A DNA stretch of 64,000 nucleotides, from assembly GCF_032773895.1 (NCBI RefSeq), contig NZ_CP120416.1, positions 618,001-682,000 of the forward strand, given 5' to 3'. The DNA comes from Teredinibacter sp. KSP-S5-2. GTDB taxonomy: Bacteria; Pseudomonadota; Gammaproteobacteria; Pseudomonadales; Cellvibrionaceae. Positions within the stretch are counted from its first letter, which is position 1. Every line of letters begins with the position of its first letter. A program made the position numbers and the translations under genes. Below, one piece after another: positions 17,748 through 26,486 of this stretch. The notes under the pieces were generated by a model. The model saw only the letters and a program-made list of their open reading frames with translations, made no database searches and was not told the origin of the DNA.

Positions 17748-19397
17748 GTGTTAAAGCATAGTTTTTTGTTTTTGGTTGGTGTCGTTTTTTCCTCTATTGT
17801 TTTTTCAGATATTTCGTCAGATACAGTAAGCCTTATTGAATCTGGTGGGAAACCCTCTTTAGTTGAACTTGAGAAAATTGTTGAGCAGAAGACGCCTGTC
17901 CAACAATATGAAGAGTTGTTTGCCAAATTATTGAAGAATAAAAGCTTTGTTGAGAATAACAAGAAATTGGCCGTGTCTATGGTGGATATGCTGGCTGATG
18001 CTGAAGATAAAAAATACATATCTCTTTATCTCTCTCTGGAAGGCATACATGGTCGGTTGGATTCTGCGGTCGCAAAGGCTGTTCAGCGTGCAGTGGTTTC
18101 TTCTCGAAAAGAAAAAGCTGTCGCCTATGCTCTAAAGCCGCAAGAGTCTGAACGTACTGTTGGTTTAAGTCGTATTTACACCGCGTTAATATGGTTTGAT
18201 GATCCAGAGGTGGCAAGTGCAGCAGCGTGGGCGTTGTATTCCCAGCAACGAGTCGATGGCGCAACATTGTTGTCCGTATCTGAATACCTTCAACTGTTGA
18301 TAGAGGCAAAGCCGATCTACTATCGTGGATTGATTACTGATACTGCGGTTAATTTAATACGTGTATTAAAACTGTCAGGCGGTATACAAGAAGGCGTCGC
18401 ACTTAAAAACATCTATGAACGTTCTATTGAAAAATGGGATGGCAATGATTTAGATGTGATCAGGTTGCAAAATTACATGCGTGAAGCGATGTTTGAAATC
18501 GCAAAGCGTACCAATGATAAATCTTTATTGATCGATCTATACAATAAAAAACCTCGAAGTTATCCTGAAGGCGATTTCTCCTCTTCCTATGGGCAGAGTT
18601 ATCTTCAGCTTCAACTGTTCAGTGATATAAAAGAGGCGGTTGAATCACATCAGGGGGATGTTGCTGACTTCCCGCATTTGAGCGAAGAGGAGATTGCTCG
18701 CGATTTGTTACTTGAAAGTGATAGTAAAAATGATATCGACTTAAGAGTTCGAGCCGTCCAGTCAATTTATAACCTGGGTGTTTTGGACACGGCTTCGTGG
18801 AAAATATTGGATCACCAGCTTCAAGCTCTCTTGGATGGTACTGCTAAGGATAGAACCGTTGCTGGTCACTGGGTGAAGGCAGTTTCGTCATCAGGCGATA
18901 TTCAGTTCAAGCCTAGCTTGTCAAAGGCGTTGAATGCTCAAAATGAGCATTTACGAAGACATGCAAAAAAACAGTGGACTAAGTTTCATGCCTATGAGCA
19001 TTGGTACAAAACGATTAGTCAAATCAGGCAGCAACATGATTTGGGTACGGATGAAGACGCGCTGCTTATGATGGCAATAGCTTCTCCTCATTGGCGATTG
19101 CAGGTCGCTGGGATAAAAAAACTATTGAATGATTCCTATGACAATAAAAACGGCATTAATTTAATGGTTGATACCATGAATCAGCAATATTTTAATAACA
19201 AATATCCGTATCGAAATGACATTGCTGTTGCAGAATGGTTTGTTGAGTTTTTCAAAAAAAATAGTGTTTTTTTTAAGGCTGACGCCTTGAAAATTGTAGT
19301 TGAAAGTGAAGTTGATGGCGGATTGAAACGTAACCTTAAAAAAATAATGAAGTGTCAGAAAAAATTAAAAGAGAATGGTGTGTCCAATGAAGGTTGA
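17748..19397 (+). CDS. Exported protein of unknown function between recJ and slyD (549 aa)
   Basis: I do not recognise the family. The start is GTG at 17748, with ATAGG about 7 nt upstream, giving an N-terminal signal peptide (MLKHSFLFLVGVVFSSIVFS) and hence a periplasmic protein. The rest is highly alpha-helical, with repeated short hydrophobic helices (SRIYTALIWFDDPEVASAAA, RVRAVQSIYNLGVLDTASW), which suggests HEAT/ARM-like or TPR-like scaffolding. It overlaps slyD by 11 bp and is probably translationally coupled to it. The neighbouring PPIase suggests, weakly, a role in protein folding. Confidence 0.7.
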   Translation: MLKHSFLFLVGVVFSSIVFSDISSDTVSLIESGGKPSLVELEKIVEQKTPVQQYEELFAKLLKNKSFVENNKKLAVSMVDMLADAEDKKYISLYLSLEGIHGRLDSAVAKAVQRAVVSSRKEKAVAYALKPQESERTVGLSRIYTALIWFDDPEVASAAAWALYSQQRVDGATLLSVSEYLQLLIEAKPIYYRGLITDTAVNLIRVLKLSGGIQEGVALKNIYERSIEKWDGNDLDVIRLQNYMREAMFEIAKRTNDKSLLIDLYNKKPRSYPEGDFSSSYGQSYLQLQLFSDIKEAVESHQGDVADFPHLSEEEIARDLLLESDSKNDIDLRVRAVQSIYNLGVLDTASWKILDHQLQALLDGTAKDRTVAGHWVKAVSSSGDIQFKPSLSKALNAQNEHLRRHAKKQWTKFHAYEHWYKTISQIRQQHDLGTDEDALLMMAIASPHWRLQVAGIKKLLNDSYDNKNGINLMVDTMNQQYFNNKYPYRNDIAVAEWFVEFFKKNSVFFKADALKIVVESEVDGGLKRNLKKIMKCQKKLKENGVSNEG

Positions 19398-19887
19398 GCA
19401 AGATAAAGTCGTCTCGTTTCATTACGAGTTAAAAGATGTTGACGGGAATTTACTGGAAGCATCAAGCAGTAGTTACCCCTCTTTATATCTCCATGGTCAT
19501 AATAATATGCTGCAAGGTATCGAAACAGCGCTGGAAGGAAAACAAGATGGAGAAAATGTGTCTGTAACCTTGGAGCAGGATGATGCCTATGGAAGACGAC
19601 GTGAAAACGCGGCAGCGAGAGTGCCGTTAAAAAATATTCAATTACCTGACAATGCTCCTGTAAAAGGCAAGCTTAAGCCGGGACAAATTGTGTTAGTCAA
19701 AACCCCTCAGGGAATGAGAGATGCGCGCGTGGTAAAACATGGACTGAAGGCTGTGGATATTGATACTAACCATCCTTTTGCGGGGATGACGCTTGTGTTC
19801 GATATCAATATTGTCAGTGTTCGTGAAGCCACGGCAGAAGAGCTTGCTCATGGCCATGCTCACGGAGATGGTGGTCATCAGCATTAA
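19387..19887 (+). CDS. slyD: FKBP-type peptidyl-prolyl isomerase, SlyD family
   Basis: A 166-aa cytoplasmic proline isomerase and chaperone. The split FKBP core is seen in DKVVSFHYELKDVDGNLLEA (about 5-24) and PSLYLHGHNNMLQGIETALEG, with the IF insertion at about 70-120 and NHPFAGMTLVFDI after it. The C-terminus is His-rich (HGHAHGDGGHQH), a shortened version of the nickel-binding tail of SlyD. The ATG at 19387 lies inside the end of the preceding gene. A strong terminator follows. Confidence 0.93.
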   Translation: MKVEQDKVVSFHYELKDVDGNLLEASSSSYPSLYLHGHNNMLQGIETALEGKQDGENVSVTLEQDDAYGRRRENAAARVPLKNIQLPDNAPVKGKLKPGQIVLVKTPQGMRDARVVKHGLKAVDIDTNHPFAGMTLVFDINIVSVREATAEELAHGHAHGDGGHQH

Positions 19888-19934
19888 TGTTACAAGGTAT
19901 AAGTTTGAATAAGATTTAGTCATTTTTGATTCAG

Positions 19935-19966
19935 AAAAAGGGGGAAATATCTCCCTTTTTCTTATT
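19935..19966 (+). terminator. Intrinsic terminator after slyD
   Basis: AAAAAGGGGGA (19935-19945) pairs with TCTCCCTTTTT (19950-19960) over 11 positions with one wobble, followed by a T-rich tract. It is 47 bp after the slyD stop. Confidence 0.85.
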
Positions 19967-20140
19967 CTTTTTTTGACTATTTTTATAACAAAATGCAGTT
20001 AGCAGGAATTAAAAAATCCGTTCTCATTCTCATTTCCTTTTGGTCTATATTTCTGCCCCTTCAAGCCGATACTTTTTGATTCGTCGCAAACTTTTAGCTT
20101 ATCCCCTCATGTAGTCTAGCGGCTCAAAGCTTGGATCCAA

Positions 20141-20169
20141 TTGATCGATCTATAAGCACAAAATAATTT
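20141..20169 (+). promoter_or_regulatory. Candidate promoter of the structured RNA before the parvulin gene
   Basis: TTGATC at 20141-20146, a 17-nt spacer and TAATTT at 20164-20169 would start transcription near 20176, just where the first hairpin of the candidate RNA begins. The -10 match is weak. Confidence 0.3.
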
Positions 20170-20175
20170 TTTTGC

Positions 20176-20290
20176 TGGCTTTGTCAGGAGTATTTGACAA
20201 AGCGCTTTAGACCCTGGAGTGGTACTAAGTCACCCTAACAATAGGAACCTCTGTTGGCAGACAGGGGTTTCGTATTACTCCAGGTTTTTT
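20176..20290 (+). ncRNA. Candidate structured RNA or leader ending in a T6 tract
   Basis: Three stems can be drawn without overlap. GCTTTGTCA/TGACAAAGC (20178-20186 with 20195-20203) is perfect. CCTGGAGTGGTAC/GTATTACTCCAGG (20213-20225 with 20272-20284) pairs over 13 positions, two of them G:U. Inside it AACCTCTGT/ACAGGGGTT (20246-20254 with 20261-20269) pairs over nine. The outer stem runs straight into TTTTTT (20285-20290), like an intrinsic terminator. It could be a small RNA of about 115 nt or a cis-acting leader of the parvulin gene that starts 20 nt later. It matches no riboswitch class I know. Confidence 0.5.
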
Positions 20291-20310
20291 CCAAATAAGT
20301 GGTGAACACT

Positions 20311-21060
20311 ATGGTCTTTTCGGATATCTCAGATTTGGATATTAACCTCCCAAAGCGTGATGCTGGTTCGGTTTCTTCTAATACGAGTCGCCATAGCGGT
20401 TCATCAGCACAGGCCTTAATTATTGATGGTTTGCTGAGAAAAAAAGCCAAGTCGTTGGGTATTGATACGAGCTTGGATGATGTCGCATTGGCTGAGGCTG
20501 TATTTGAAAAAGAAGTGACATATTCCTGTACTACAGAAGAAGAGTGTCTGAAGTACTATGAAGAAAACAAACACGAATTTTTCTCAATCCCAACTATAGA
20601 GGTTAGCCACATCCTAATTTCTGCAGATTCCGAGAATGCAGAGAGTAAACAGGTCGCAAAATCTCTGGCCGAAAAATTAATATCTGATTTAACTGCCGGT
20701 GTTGTTACATTTTCCGAAATGGCTAATATGTATTCATGTTGCCCATCACGGGATAACGGTGGTTATCTTGGCAAAGTCTCCAATGGCCAAGCGGTTGCAG
20801 AATTCGAAAAAGCGTTACTGAAAGGCGAGTTGGGTATCCAAGCTGCGCCAATAGAGACGCGTTTTGGTTTTCATGTTGTGAATATTCTCGATAAAGCATT
20901 TGCCAGAGAGCGATCTTTTGACTGTGTCAAAGGGCAAATAACTGAATACTTGAATGAGAAAAAGCGGTGTAAGGCGATTGCTGAGTATGTTCGTGAGCTT
21001 GTTCACTCCGCCGAGGCTCAAAATATTTCGGTCGATACTTCAAAAACCTATCTTCAATAG
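20311..21060 (+). CDS. Parvulin-type peptidyl-prolyl isomerase
   Basis: A 249-aa protein with an N-terminal helical region and a rotamase domain: IEVSHILISADS (about 94-105), FSEMANMYSCCPSRDNGGYL (about 134-153) and IETRFGFHVVNILDK (about 182-196). It resembles NifM/PpiC-type parvulins, including the double Cys before the SRDNGG loop. It has no signal peptide, so it should be cytoplasmic. The ATG at 20311 follows GGTGA; upstream GTGs at 20299 and 20302 are in frame. The structured RNA at 20176-20290 directly precedes it and may control it. The client protein is unknown. Confidence 0.85.
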   Translation: MVFSDISDLDINLPKRDAGSVSSNTSRHSGSSAQALIIDGLLRKKAKSLGIDTSLDDVALAEAVFEKEVTYSCTTEEECLKYYEENKHEFFSIPTIEVSHILISADSENAESKQVAKSLAEKLISDLTAGVVTFSEMANMYSCCPSRDNGGYLGKVSNGQAVAEFEKALLKGELGIQAAPIETRFGFHVVNILDKAFARERSFDCVKGQITEYLNEKKRCKAIAEYVRELVHSAEAQNISVDTSKTYLQ

Positions 21061-21075
21061 TCGGATTCTTCATAA

Positions 21076-21105
21076 ACACCAGACAATATATGCCGTGTCT
21101 GGTGT
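21076..21105 (+). terminator. Hairpin (10-bp perfect stem) after the parvulin gene
   Basis: ACACCAGACA (21076-21085) and TGTCTGGTGT (21096-21105) pair perfectly, 15 bp after the stop, followed by the AT-rich ATTATTCTATC. The T-tract is poor, so termination may be partial. Confidence 0.6.
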
Positions 21106-21289
21106 ATTATTCTATCGTCACCAATCTAGCAAGTGCACTATTCTGTATTTAATTCTATTGTTTATAAAAACATGGATAGTTAGCCCCAAATAAACTTATT
21201 TTCATTCTGTAAATTTGATGTAGTTAGTATCAATCTACAAATATGGGGTGAAAATAATAGTGTTATATAAGGGTATATAGGGGGCGGCT

Positions 21290-21964
21290 ATGGCATATGC
21301 ACTTGATTTTAATAAGATCGAGCTTGGCCAATACCTGGAAGAGCTTACTCAAAAAGAGCTTTTGCCAAGTCGATCGGCGCTCAAATTTGGCCTTGAAAAA
21401 CGCTTTACCCAAATCAGTCGACAAGGGATTCGAAATCTGCAGGATCTGCGGGCAGTACTTAAAACGAAAAAACGTTTAGAGGACTTTGCTACCCGATCCG
21501 GGGTTAATATGGAATATTTAATATTACTCGCACGTGAAATAAATAGTATGGAGGCTCGTCCGGTAAAATTAAGGGAGTTCCCAAATGTGGACATGACTTC
21601 AGTTCATGCTTTGGAAAGCATTGGTATTGATAGCAGTGAGCAGCTATTTAATGCTTCGACCACAAAAGAAAGGCGGGAACATCTGATTGACGTGACGGGT
21701 ATCAAACCTTCCCAGCTAGACGAGTTGGTCAGACTTTCGGATTTGGTACGAATTCAGTGGGTGGGTACAGCGTTTGCCAGAATTCTTTGGCTTGCACATG
21801 TTGATACGGTGGAGAAAGTTGCGTCTTCTGACGAACAAGAGCTTTACCAAAAAATTGGTTCAGTGATGGAAAGAAGCTATATTGGTATCGCCAAGCTTGG
21901 TATGAAAGACGCAAAACGCTGTATTCATGCTGCAAGGCAATTAACGTATGATATTCAGTATTAA
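21290..21964 (+). CDS. DUF4332 domain protein
   Basis: A 224-aa soluble protein with helix-hairpin-helix-like repeats. The region LIDVTGIKPSQLDELVRLSD (about 131-150) with LVRIQWVGTAFARIL fits DUF4332, whose role is unknown; HhH-like folds often contact DNA, which is inference here. The start follows a GGGGGCGG site. It lies between the parvulin and HAD genes on the same strand but is separated by about 230 bp from the first, so it probably has its own promoter. Confidence 0.75.
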   Translation: MAYALDFNKIELGQYLEELTQKELLPSRSALKFGLEKRFTQISRQGIRNLQDLRAVLKTKKRLEDFATRSGVNMEYLILLAREINSMEARPVKLREFPNVDMTSVHALESIGIDSSEQLFNASTTKERREHLIDVTGIKPSQLDELVRLSDLVRIQWVGTAFARILWLAHVDTVEKVASSDEQELYQKIGSVMERSYIGIAKLGMKDAKRCIHAARQLTYDIQY

Positions 21965-22050
21965 ATGAATTTCACGCTGGTTTTATCTTTTCTCAGGCAA
22001 GATGAGATATAGTTAATTGCCGTTAAAAAATAACATTGAAATGGGAGTGT

Positions 22051-22716
22051 ATGGCTGCGAAAACTTTTGCTGAGCTGATCCAGCAGATTGAGACTTACGA
22101 TGCGTACATTTTTGATCTAGACGGTACGTTGGTTGATTCATCAAAAGCCATTTTGGAAATATTAAACGAATGGTGTGAGTCTCGAGAACTCGACTTGGAA
22201 ATCATGCTTGCCGCATCGCATGGAGCCCGTATCACTGATGTGCTGCCTAGTGTGGCTCCACAACTTGATGTGGAGGACGAGGTTGAGTACCTGTTAAAGC
22301 GGGAGCTTGAGGTTCAAACAGGATTGACCGAAATCCCAGGTGCGGGCGAATGGCTTCACCAGTTAACCGAGAGGGGTAAATCTTGGGGGGTGGCGACATC
22401 CGGAACCAAAGCTGTTGCAAAAATGCGGATGAATGCTGCTAATTTGCCGGTTCCTTCCGTATTTGTTACTGCTGAGATGGTGTATCAAGGAAAACCAAAC
22501 GCGGAACAGTTCCAGATTGCGGCTGAATGGTTGGGGTTTGCTACCCAGCGTTGTTTGGCGTTTGAGGATTCCAACAACGGTGTATGTTCTGCCTTGGCTG
22601 CGGGCTGTGATGTCGTTGTGGTTGGGCGTGAATGTCAGATTCAGCACAATCGAATTATTGGCAAAATAGAAAACTACTTTCCGTTGATTGTCAGTGAAGA
22701 GGTTAGCGCTGATTAG
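22051..22716 (+). CDS. HAD-superfamily hydrolase (subfamily IA), sugar-phosphatase-like
   Basis: A 221-aa phosphatase. All HAD motifs are present: [10 protein letters not shown] (nucleophile Asp, about 19-28), ATSGTKAV (motif II), the conserved Lys in QGKPNAEQF (motif III) and [11 protein letters not shown] (motif IV). The helical cap between motifs I and II is of the beta-phosphoglucomutase/sugar-phosphatase (YfbT, YniC) type, so a small sugar phosphate is the likely substrate. The ATG at 22051 follows GGGAG. The macrodomain gene is 29 bp downstream and probably co-transcribed. Confidence 0.88.
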   Translation: MAAKTFAELIQQIETYDAYIFDLDGTLVDSSKAILEILNEWCESRELDLEIMLAASHGARITDVLPSVAPQLDVEDEVEYLLKRELEVQTGLTEIPGAGEWLHQLTERGKSWGVATSGTKAVAKMRMNAANLPVPSVFVTAEMVYQGKPNAEQFQIAAEWLGFATQRCLAFEDSNNGVCSALAAGCDVVVVGRECQIQHNRIIGKIENYFPLIVSEEVSAD

Positions 22717-22745
22717 CGCAAAGTATTACTTGTGAGGGCGGCATA

Positions 22746-23276
22746 TTGGCTAATATAGCAATCATTGCAGGTGATATTACACTCGCCGAGACAGATGCAA
22801 TTGTTAACGCAGCCAACCCAATTATGTTGGGTGGTGGAGGTGTTGATGGTGCTATTCATCGAGCTGCCGGGTCCGAGTTACTGGAAGAATGCTATAAGGT
22901 GGAATCGGTTAATGGGATACGTTGCCCAACAGGGGAAGCCAGAGTCACTGGTGCAGGAAAGCTGCGCGCGAAGTATGTCATCCATACGGTAGGACCGAGA
23001 TACCGCTTTGAAAAAAAGCCCGAAGAATTATTGGCCTCTGCATATACAGCCTGTCTTGATCTTGCGCTGGAAAAAGGTTGTAAATCCATCGCATTCCCAG
23101 CTATTTCATGTGGTGTGTATGGTTACCCATTGAGAGAAGCCGCTCACATAGCGATAAAGTGCTGCTTGGCTGATCGTTATTCTGGTCTTGATATTTATTT
23201 TTATCTGTTTGAACAAGGTGCTCATGTAATATGGCAAGACACCTTGCAGAGAATGCAATCGGGTGACGATAAATAG
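22746..23276 (+). CDS. Macrodomain protein, O-acetyl-ADP-ribose deacetylase (YmdB-like)
   Basis: A 176-aa macrodomain. The ADP-ribose-binding elements are clear: [20 protein letters not shown] (about 9-28), [14 protein letters not shown] (about 29-42), [20 protein letters not shown] and the phosphate loop [12 protein letters not shown] (about 117-128). YmdB-type enzymes remove acetyl from O-acetyl-ADP-ribose or ADP-ribose from proteins. The start is TTG at 22746, preceded by TGAGGGCGG. It converges on the damaged pcm gene with an 11-bp gap. Confidence 0.92.
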   Translation: MANIAIIAGDITLAETDAIVNAANPIMLGGGGVDGAIHRAAGSELLEECYKVESVNGIRCPTGEARVTGAGKLRAKYVIHTVGPRYRFEKKPEELLASAYTACLDLALEKGCKSIAFPAISCGVYGYPLREAAHIAIKCCLADRYSGLDIYFYLFEQGAHVIWQDTLQRMQSGDDK

Positions 23277-23287
23277 GGGCGGATCAT

Positions 23288-23921
23288 TTAGTCATGGGTT
23301 AGTGGTACAAACCTAACGGGAATTGAACGGAGTTTTTCTATTCGATTACCAGACTTTTTCTCTACGAGCGTCAAATACTGCGTTTCATACTCACCACCAA
23401 TGGGAAGGATCATTTTCCCTCCCTGTTTTAGCTGTTTAATTAGTGCTTTAGGGATAGTTTTCCCGGTGGCAGTAACAATAATCGAATCATATGGGGAGTA
23501 ATCATCAAGCCCTAAATGGCCATCTTGAGAATACACTTCAATATTTGTATATCCCAAATCCTGAAGCCTTTGTCTGGCACTTTCGGCAAGCGTCGGGATG
23601 ATTTCAATAGAATAAACCCGCTTGGCCAACTCACCAAGGATTGCAGCCTGATAGCCACAACCGGTGCCAATTTCCAGAATTATGTCATCACTATTGATAT
23701 CCAGGTATTGAGTCATGAGGGCAACAATAAATGGCTGGGAAATGGTTTGTCCGTAGCCAATGGGAAGTGGGCGGTTGTCATAACTCATTGGTTCGAGTTC
23801 TTGTGGAACAAACGCCTCTCTGGGGACCGCTCGCCACCTTGTTGCTCAGGGAATTAAACCCAGTTGTTGTACTGGTGAGTAGGAAATCCTGTTTAACGTC
23901 TTCAATCAGCTGGTCGATCAT
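23288..23921 (-). pseudogene. pcm: Protein-L-isoaspartate O-methyltransferase, frameshifted near the N-terminus
   Basis: The long frame (ATG at 23788, 166 aa) holds the Pcm core: LPIGYGQTISQPFIVALMTQ (about 7-26), ILEIGTGCGYQAAIL (SAM motif I) and VRFVPLTHD at the end. The family N-terminus is upstream but in two frames. ATG 23921 encodes MIDQLIEDVKQDF...NSLSNKV, then the frame changes near 23837-23842 into RAVPREAFVPQELEP, which joins the ATG 23788 frame. No other start exists in the second frame before a stop at about 23851. A small deletion is likely, since a few codons also seem missing at the join. A shortened protein from 23788, or a sequencing error, is possible. Confidence 0.7.
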
Positions 23922-23960
23922 AAAAAAGTAAACTTCCTTGTTACATATGTTTTTATGAGT

Positions 23961-24440
23961 TTAGTGATATGTTCGTTGGCTGAAATGTATATGCTTGATA
24001 TTTTTCATGAGTTTTTGAAACGCTTCCTGAGATAAGTGAAGTAAGGTTTCATGATCACCTGCTTCGATGTAAACATCGTTTAGCTTATCAAGATCCTGTT
24101 CACACACGATATTCATATTATATGCTTGGCCAATTGCTGGAATTGCTCCGGGTTCACAGTCATTAAACATCGCATAGATATGTTCTTCGTCGACTAAGTG
24201 AAGTCCTTTACTGAGACTTTCTTCAAGCTTGCTTACACTGACTTTTGCATCAGCGGGAAGAATCGCCATGAGATGATGCCCTTCGTGATCCTCAAAAATT
24301 ACGGCTTTAACAATCGTTTTTGCTGGAATGTGTGCTGCCAATGCGGATGCATAAGCGCTGTGGGTGTAGTAATGGTCTAGGGTGTCGTATTGGATGTTGT
24401 TAGCATCTAAATAGTCGCTCACTCTTTTCGATATGGTCAT
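23961..24440 (-). CDS. YbaK/aminoacyl-tRNA deacylase-domain protein
   Basis: A 159-aa protein with the YbaK/ProX (prolyl-tRNA synthetase-associated) editing fold, whose members hydrolyse mischarged tRNAs such as Cys- or Ala-tRNAPro. Recognisable pieces are AKTIVKAVIFEDHEGHHLMA (about 40-59), the conserved Lys followed by ILPADAKVSVSKLEE, and CEPGAIPAIGQAYNM (about 98-112). The start at ATG 24440 is supported by CGGAGGG 7 nt upstream; an upstream in-frame ATG at 24476 is less likely. It is a stand-alone gene. The exact substrate cannot be assigned. Confidence 0.82.
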   Translation of the reverse strand: MTISKRVSDYLDANNIQYDTLDHYYTHSAYASALAAHIPAKTIVKAVIFEDHEGHHLMAILPADAKVSVSKLEESLSKGLHLVDEEHIYAMFNDCEPGAIPAIGQAYNMNIVCEQDLDKLNDVYIEAGDHETLLHLSQEAFQKLMKNIKHIHFSQRTYH

Positions 24441-25257
24441 TGGATAACCCTCCGAATGTAGCGGATGTGCATTCAAAGTATAGCGGTGCGAAACTAAATA
24501 ACGCTGACATTGGTCAGAATTCCTGGATTTACTAAATATTTTTTTTAATTAATAAAAATTTTTAACATAAAGTAAATGCATAATGGATCTTGCTAATAAG
24601 AGGGTGTGTGCTTTTATTTCTATTTCACTATTAGTGCCTAATAGCTGTTTATCCTAAGGGCTCTATCCAATAGCTATTAACATATTGTTTTCTGTACTAT
24701 CTGGTTTTTTATTGTTGTGATTTGATATGTTTTTATTTGTTCTTCAATAGTTTTTAGCTCACAGGAATAATAAGTTGAGCTCAATGATTTTGATACTTTT
24801 TCGCGTTAGGTGGTATGGCTAAAATGGCAATGGAAACTGTAGGGAATGTGTGAGTTTCTCCGAAACGTTTTTATTTTTGGTATAACTTAATTCTGTGGGT
24901 CGAGTGCCCATGACGGATGTTTTTGTCGGGAGTTTGTTGAGCTGCGCCAATGGTTGAGCGAGGAGCAATTTGCTCAATTCTTTGCTATTCGTCGGTTTTT
25001 TGTCCGGCCCGGCCAACGGTCATAAGGGGCTTGAGGATTGTTTTTTTCGTGCGAGTTGGTTGGCAGCGTTTTTTTGGTTTTTGCAAGTCGTTACTCGTGA
25101 TTGTATGTATTTTGCTCAGCTTTATCTTTTGTTGGTGGGCATCGGAATTATTTCATGTGAGTCTGTTCGACTTTTCTGAAAGGTAATATTTTTCTCTGGT
25201 GGCGGCATAAGCTAAGCTCTAGAAAAGTTTCCTTTGTCATTTGCTTGGGTGAAAAAC
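24441..25257. other. Long AT-rich spacer with a possible gene remnant
   Basis: No gene can be supported over about 800 bp. The left part (24477-24830) is very AT-rich. From about 24890 the base composition rises, and one frame around 24930-25020 reads protein-like (ELRQWLSEEQFAQFFAIRRF) but has no start codon after its upstream stop. A GAGCAA/TTGCTC hairpin lies in it (about 24962-24975). The ald promoter should be near the right end. Confidence 0.5.
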
Positions 25258-26385
25258 ATGCGTGTTGGAATTCCGAAAGAAATCAAACCACAAGAATACC
25301 GAGTGGGACTGACCCCTGCGGGGGTCAGAGAGCTTGTTAGCGCTGAGCATGATGTTTATGTACAGGCAGGAGCGGGATTAGGTATAGGTATTAGTGACGA
25401 GCAGTACCAAAGGAGTGGAGCGGTGGTATTACCGTCTGTGGAAGAAGTGTTCGAGGAGGCTGAGCTTATTGTCAAAGTGAAAGAGCCGTTGCCGGAAGAA
25501 ACCGGTCTGCTGCAGAAAAAGCACATGCTGTTTACTTTTTTGCATCTCGCGGCCAATAAAGCGCTGACAGAACAGTTATTGGCGAGCGAGGCGACCTGCA
25601 TTGCTTACGAAACCGTCACCGACCCAACCGGAGCACTGCCATTGCTTTCACCGATGAGCGAAGTTGCCGGGAGGCTTTCGATTCAGGCGTCGGCAACCTG
25701 CCTGGAGAAAAATCAAGGTGGTAAAGGTGTGTTGATGGCGGGAATCCCTGGGGTGGCTCCCGCGAATGTGTTGATCCTGGGTGGGGGTGTAGTCGGTCTA
25801 AATGCTGCCAGAGTCGCTATCGGAATGGGGGCTCGGGTTACCCTTATGGATAAATCCCTTCCCCGTTTAAGAGGAATTGACGAACTATATGGCCCGAGTA
25901 TTACCTGTTTGTACTCAACTCAGGAAACCATTGAGCGCTTATTGCCAAGTATGGATGTCGTGATTGGCGCGGTGCTAGTACCGGGTGCATCGGCACCGAA
26001 GCTCATTAACGAAGAAGACTTGGACCTGCTGGATGAGGGATCGGTGATGGTCGATGTGGCAATCGATCAGGGGGGCTGCTTTGCTTCCAGTCGACCCACA
26101 ACTCACGATAAGCCGACCTATATCCATAAAGGGGTAGTGCACTACTGCGTGGCAAATATGCCAGGTATAGTCGCCAAAACTTCCTCTTTTGCTCTAACTG
26201 ATGCGACCTTGCCTTACATCCAGGCGTTAGCGGGTAGAGGTAAGCGGGCCCTATTGGAGGATGCTTACTTCCTAAGTGGCGTCAATCTGAGCGAGGGGGA
26301 GGTCACGCATCGTGCAGTTGCAGACTCTTTGGGGATGAAATATTCCCACCCCGGGCAGGTTTTACGGCCCGCACCTTCGCGTTAG
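25258..26385 (+). CDS. ald: Alanine dehydrogenase
   Basis: Catalyses reversible oxidative deamination of L-alanine to pyruvate with NAD+. The 375-aa enzyme begins MRVGIPKEIKPQEYRVGLTP, the family signature with the substrate-binding Arg. VKVKEPLPEE (Lys of the active site, about 72-81), LHLAANK (catalytic His) and the Rossmann motif LILGGGVVGLNAARVAIGMG (about 172-191) follow. The C-terminal DVAIDQGGC and GVVHYCVANMPG are standard. The ATG at 25258 has GGGTGA upstream; the frame extends 24 nt further without support. Confidence 0.96.
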   Translation: MRVGIPKEIKPQEYRVGLTPAGVRELVSAEHDVYVQAGAGLGIGISDEQYQRSGAVVLPSVEEVFEEAELIVKVKEPLPEETGLLQKKHMLFTFLHLAANKALTEQLLASEATCIAYETVTDPTGALPLLSPMSEVAGRLSIQASATCLEKNQGGKGVLMAGIPGVAPANVLILGGGVVGLNAARVAIGMGARVTLMDKSLPRLRGIDELYGPSITCLYSTQETIERLLPSMDVVIGAVLVPGASAPKLINEEDLDLLDEGSVMVDVAIDQGGCFASSRPTTHDKPTYIHKGVVHYCVANMPGIVAKTSSFALTDATLPYIQALAGRGKRALLEDAYFLSGVNLSEGEVTHRAVADSLGMKYSHPGQVLRPAPSR

Positions 26386-26439
26386 TGCTATTTGAGCAGA
26401 AACTCAGCCCGTTCAATATAAATCCGCATCTGCACGGGA

Positions 26440-26467
26440 TATAATGGCCGGCATTTTATTTCCGGCC
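26440..26467 (+). promoter_or_regulatory. prfC promoter -10 and dyad at the transcription start
   Basis: A consensus TATAAT at 26440-26445 lies about 42 bp before the prfC ATG, with no clear -35. GGCCGG (26446-26451) and CCGGCC (26462-26467) form a dyad over the expected start site, so an operator or 5' hairpin is possible. Confidence 0.45.
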
Positions 26468-26486
26468 CATTATTGATAAGAATTCC

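Noticed and set aside
20176-20290. 6S RNA, tmRNA or a known riboswitch class
   Set aside because: Size, conserved strings and stem pattern fit none of these as far as I can judge by eye.
24950-25186. Two overlapping frames of 69-78 codons with hydrophobic stretches before ald
   Set aside because: They lack ribosome sites and read poorly as proteins. T-rich DNA gives such hydrophobic frames by chance.
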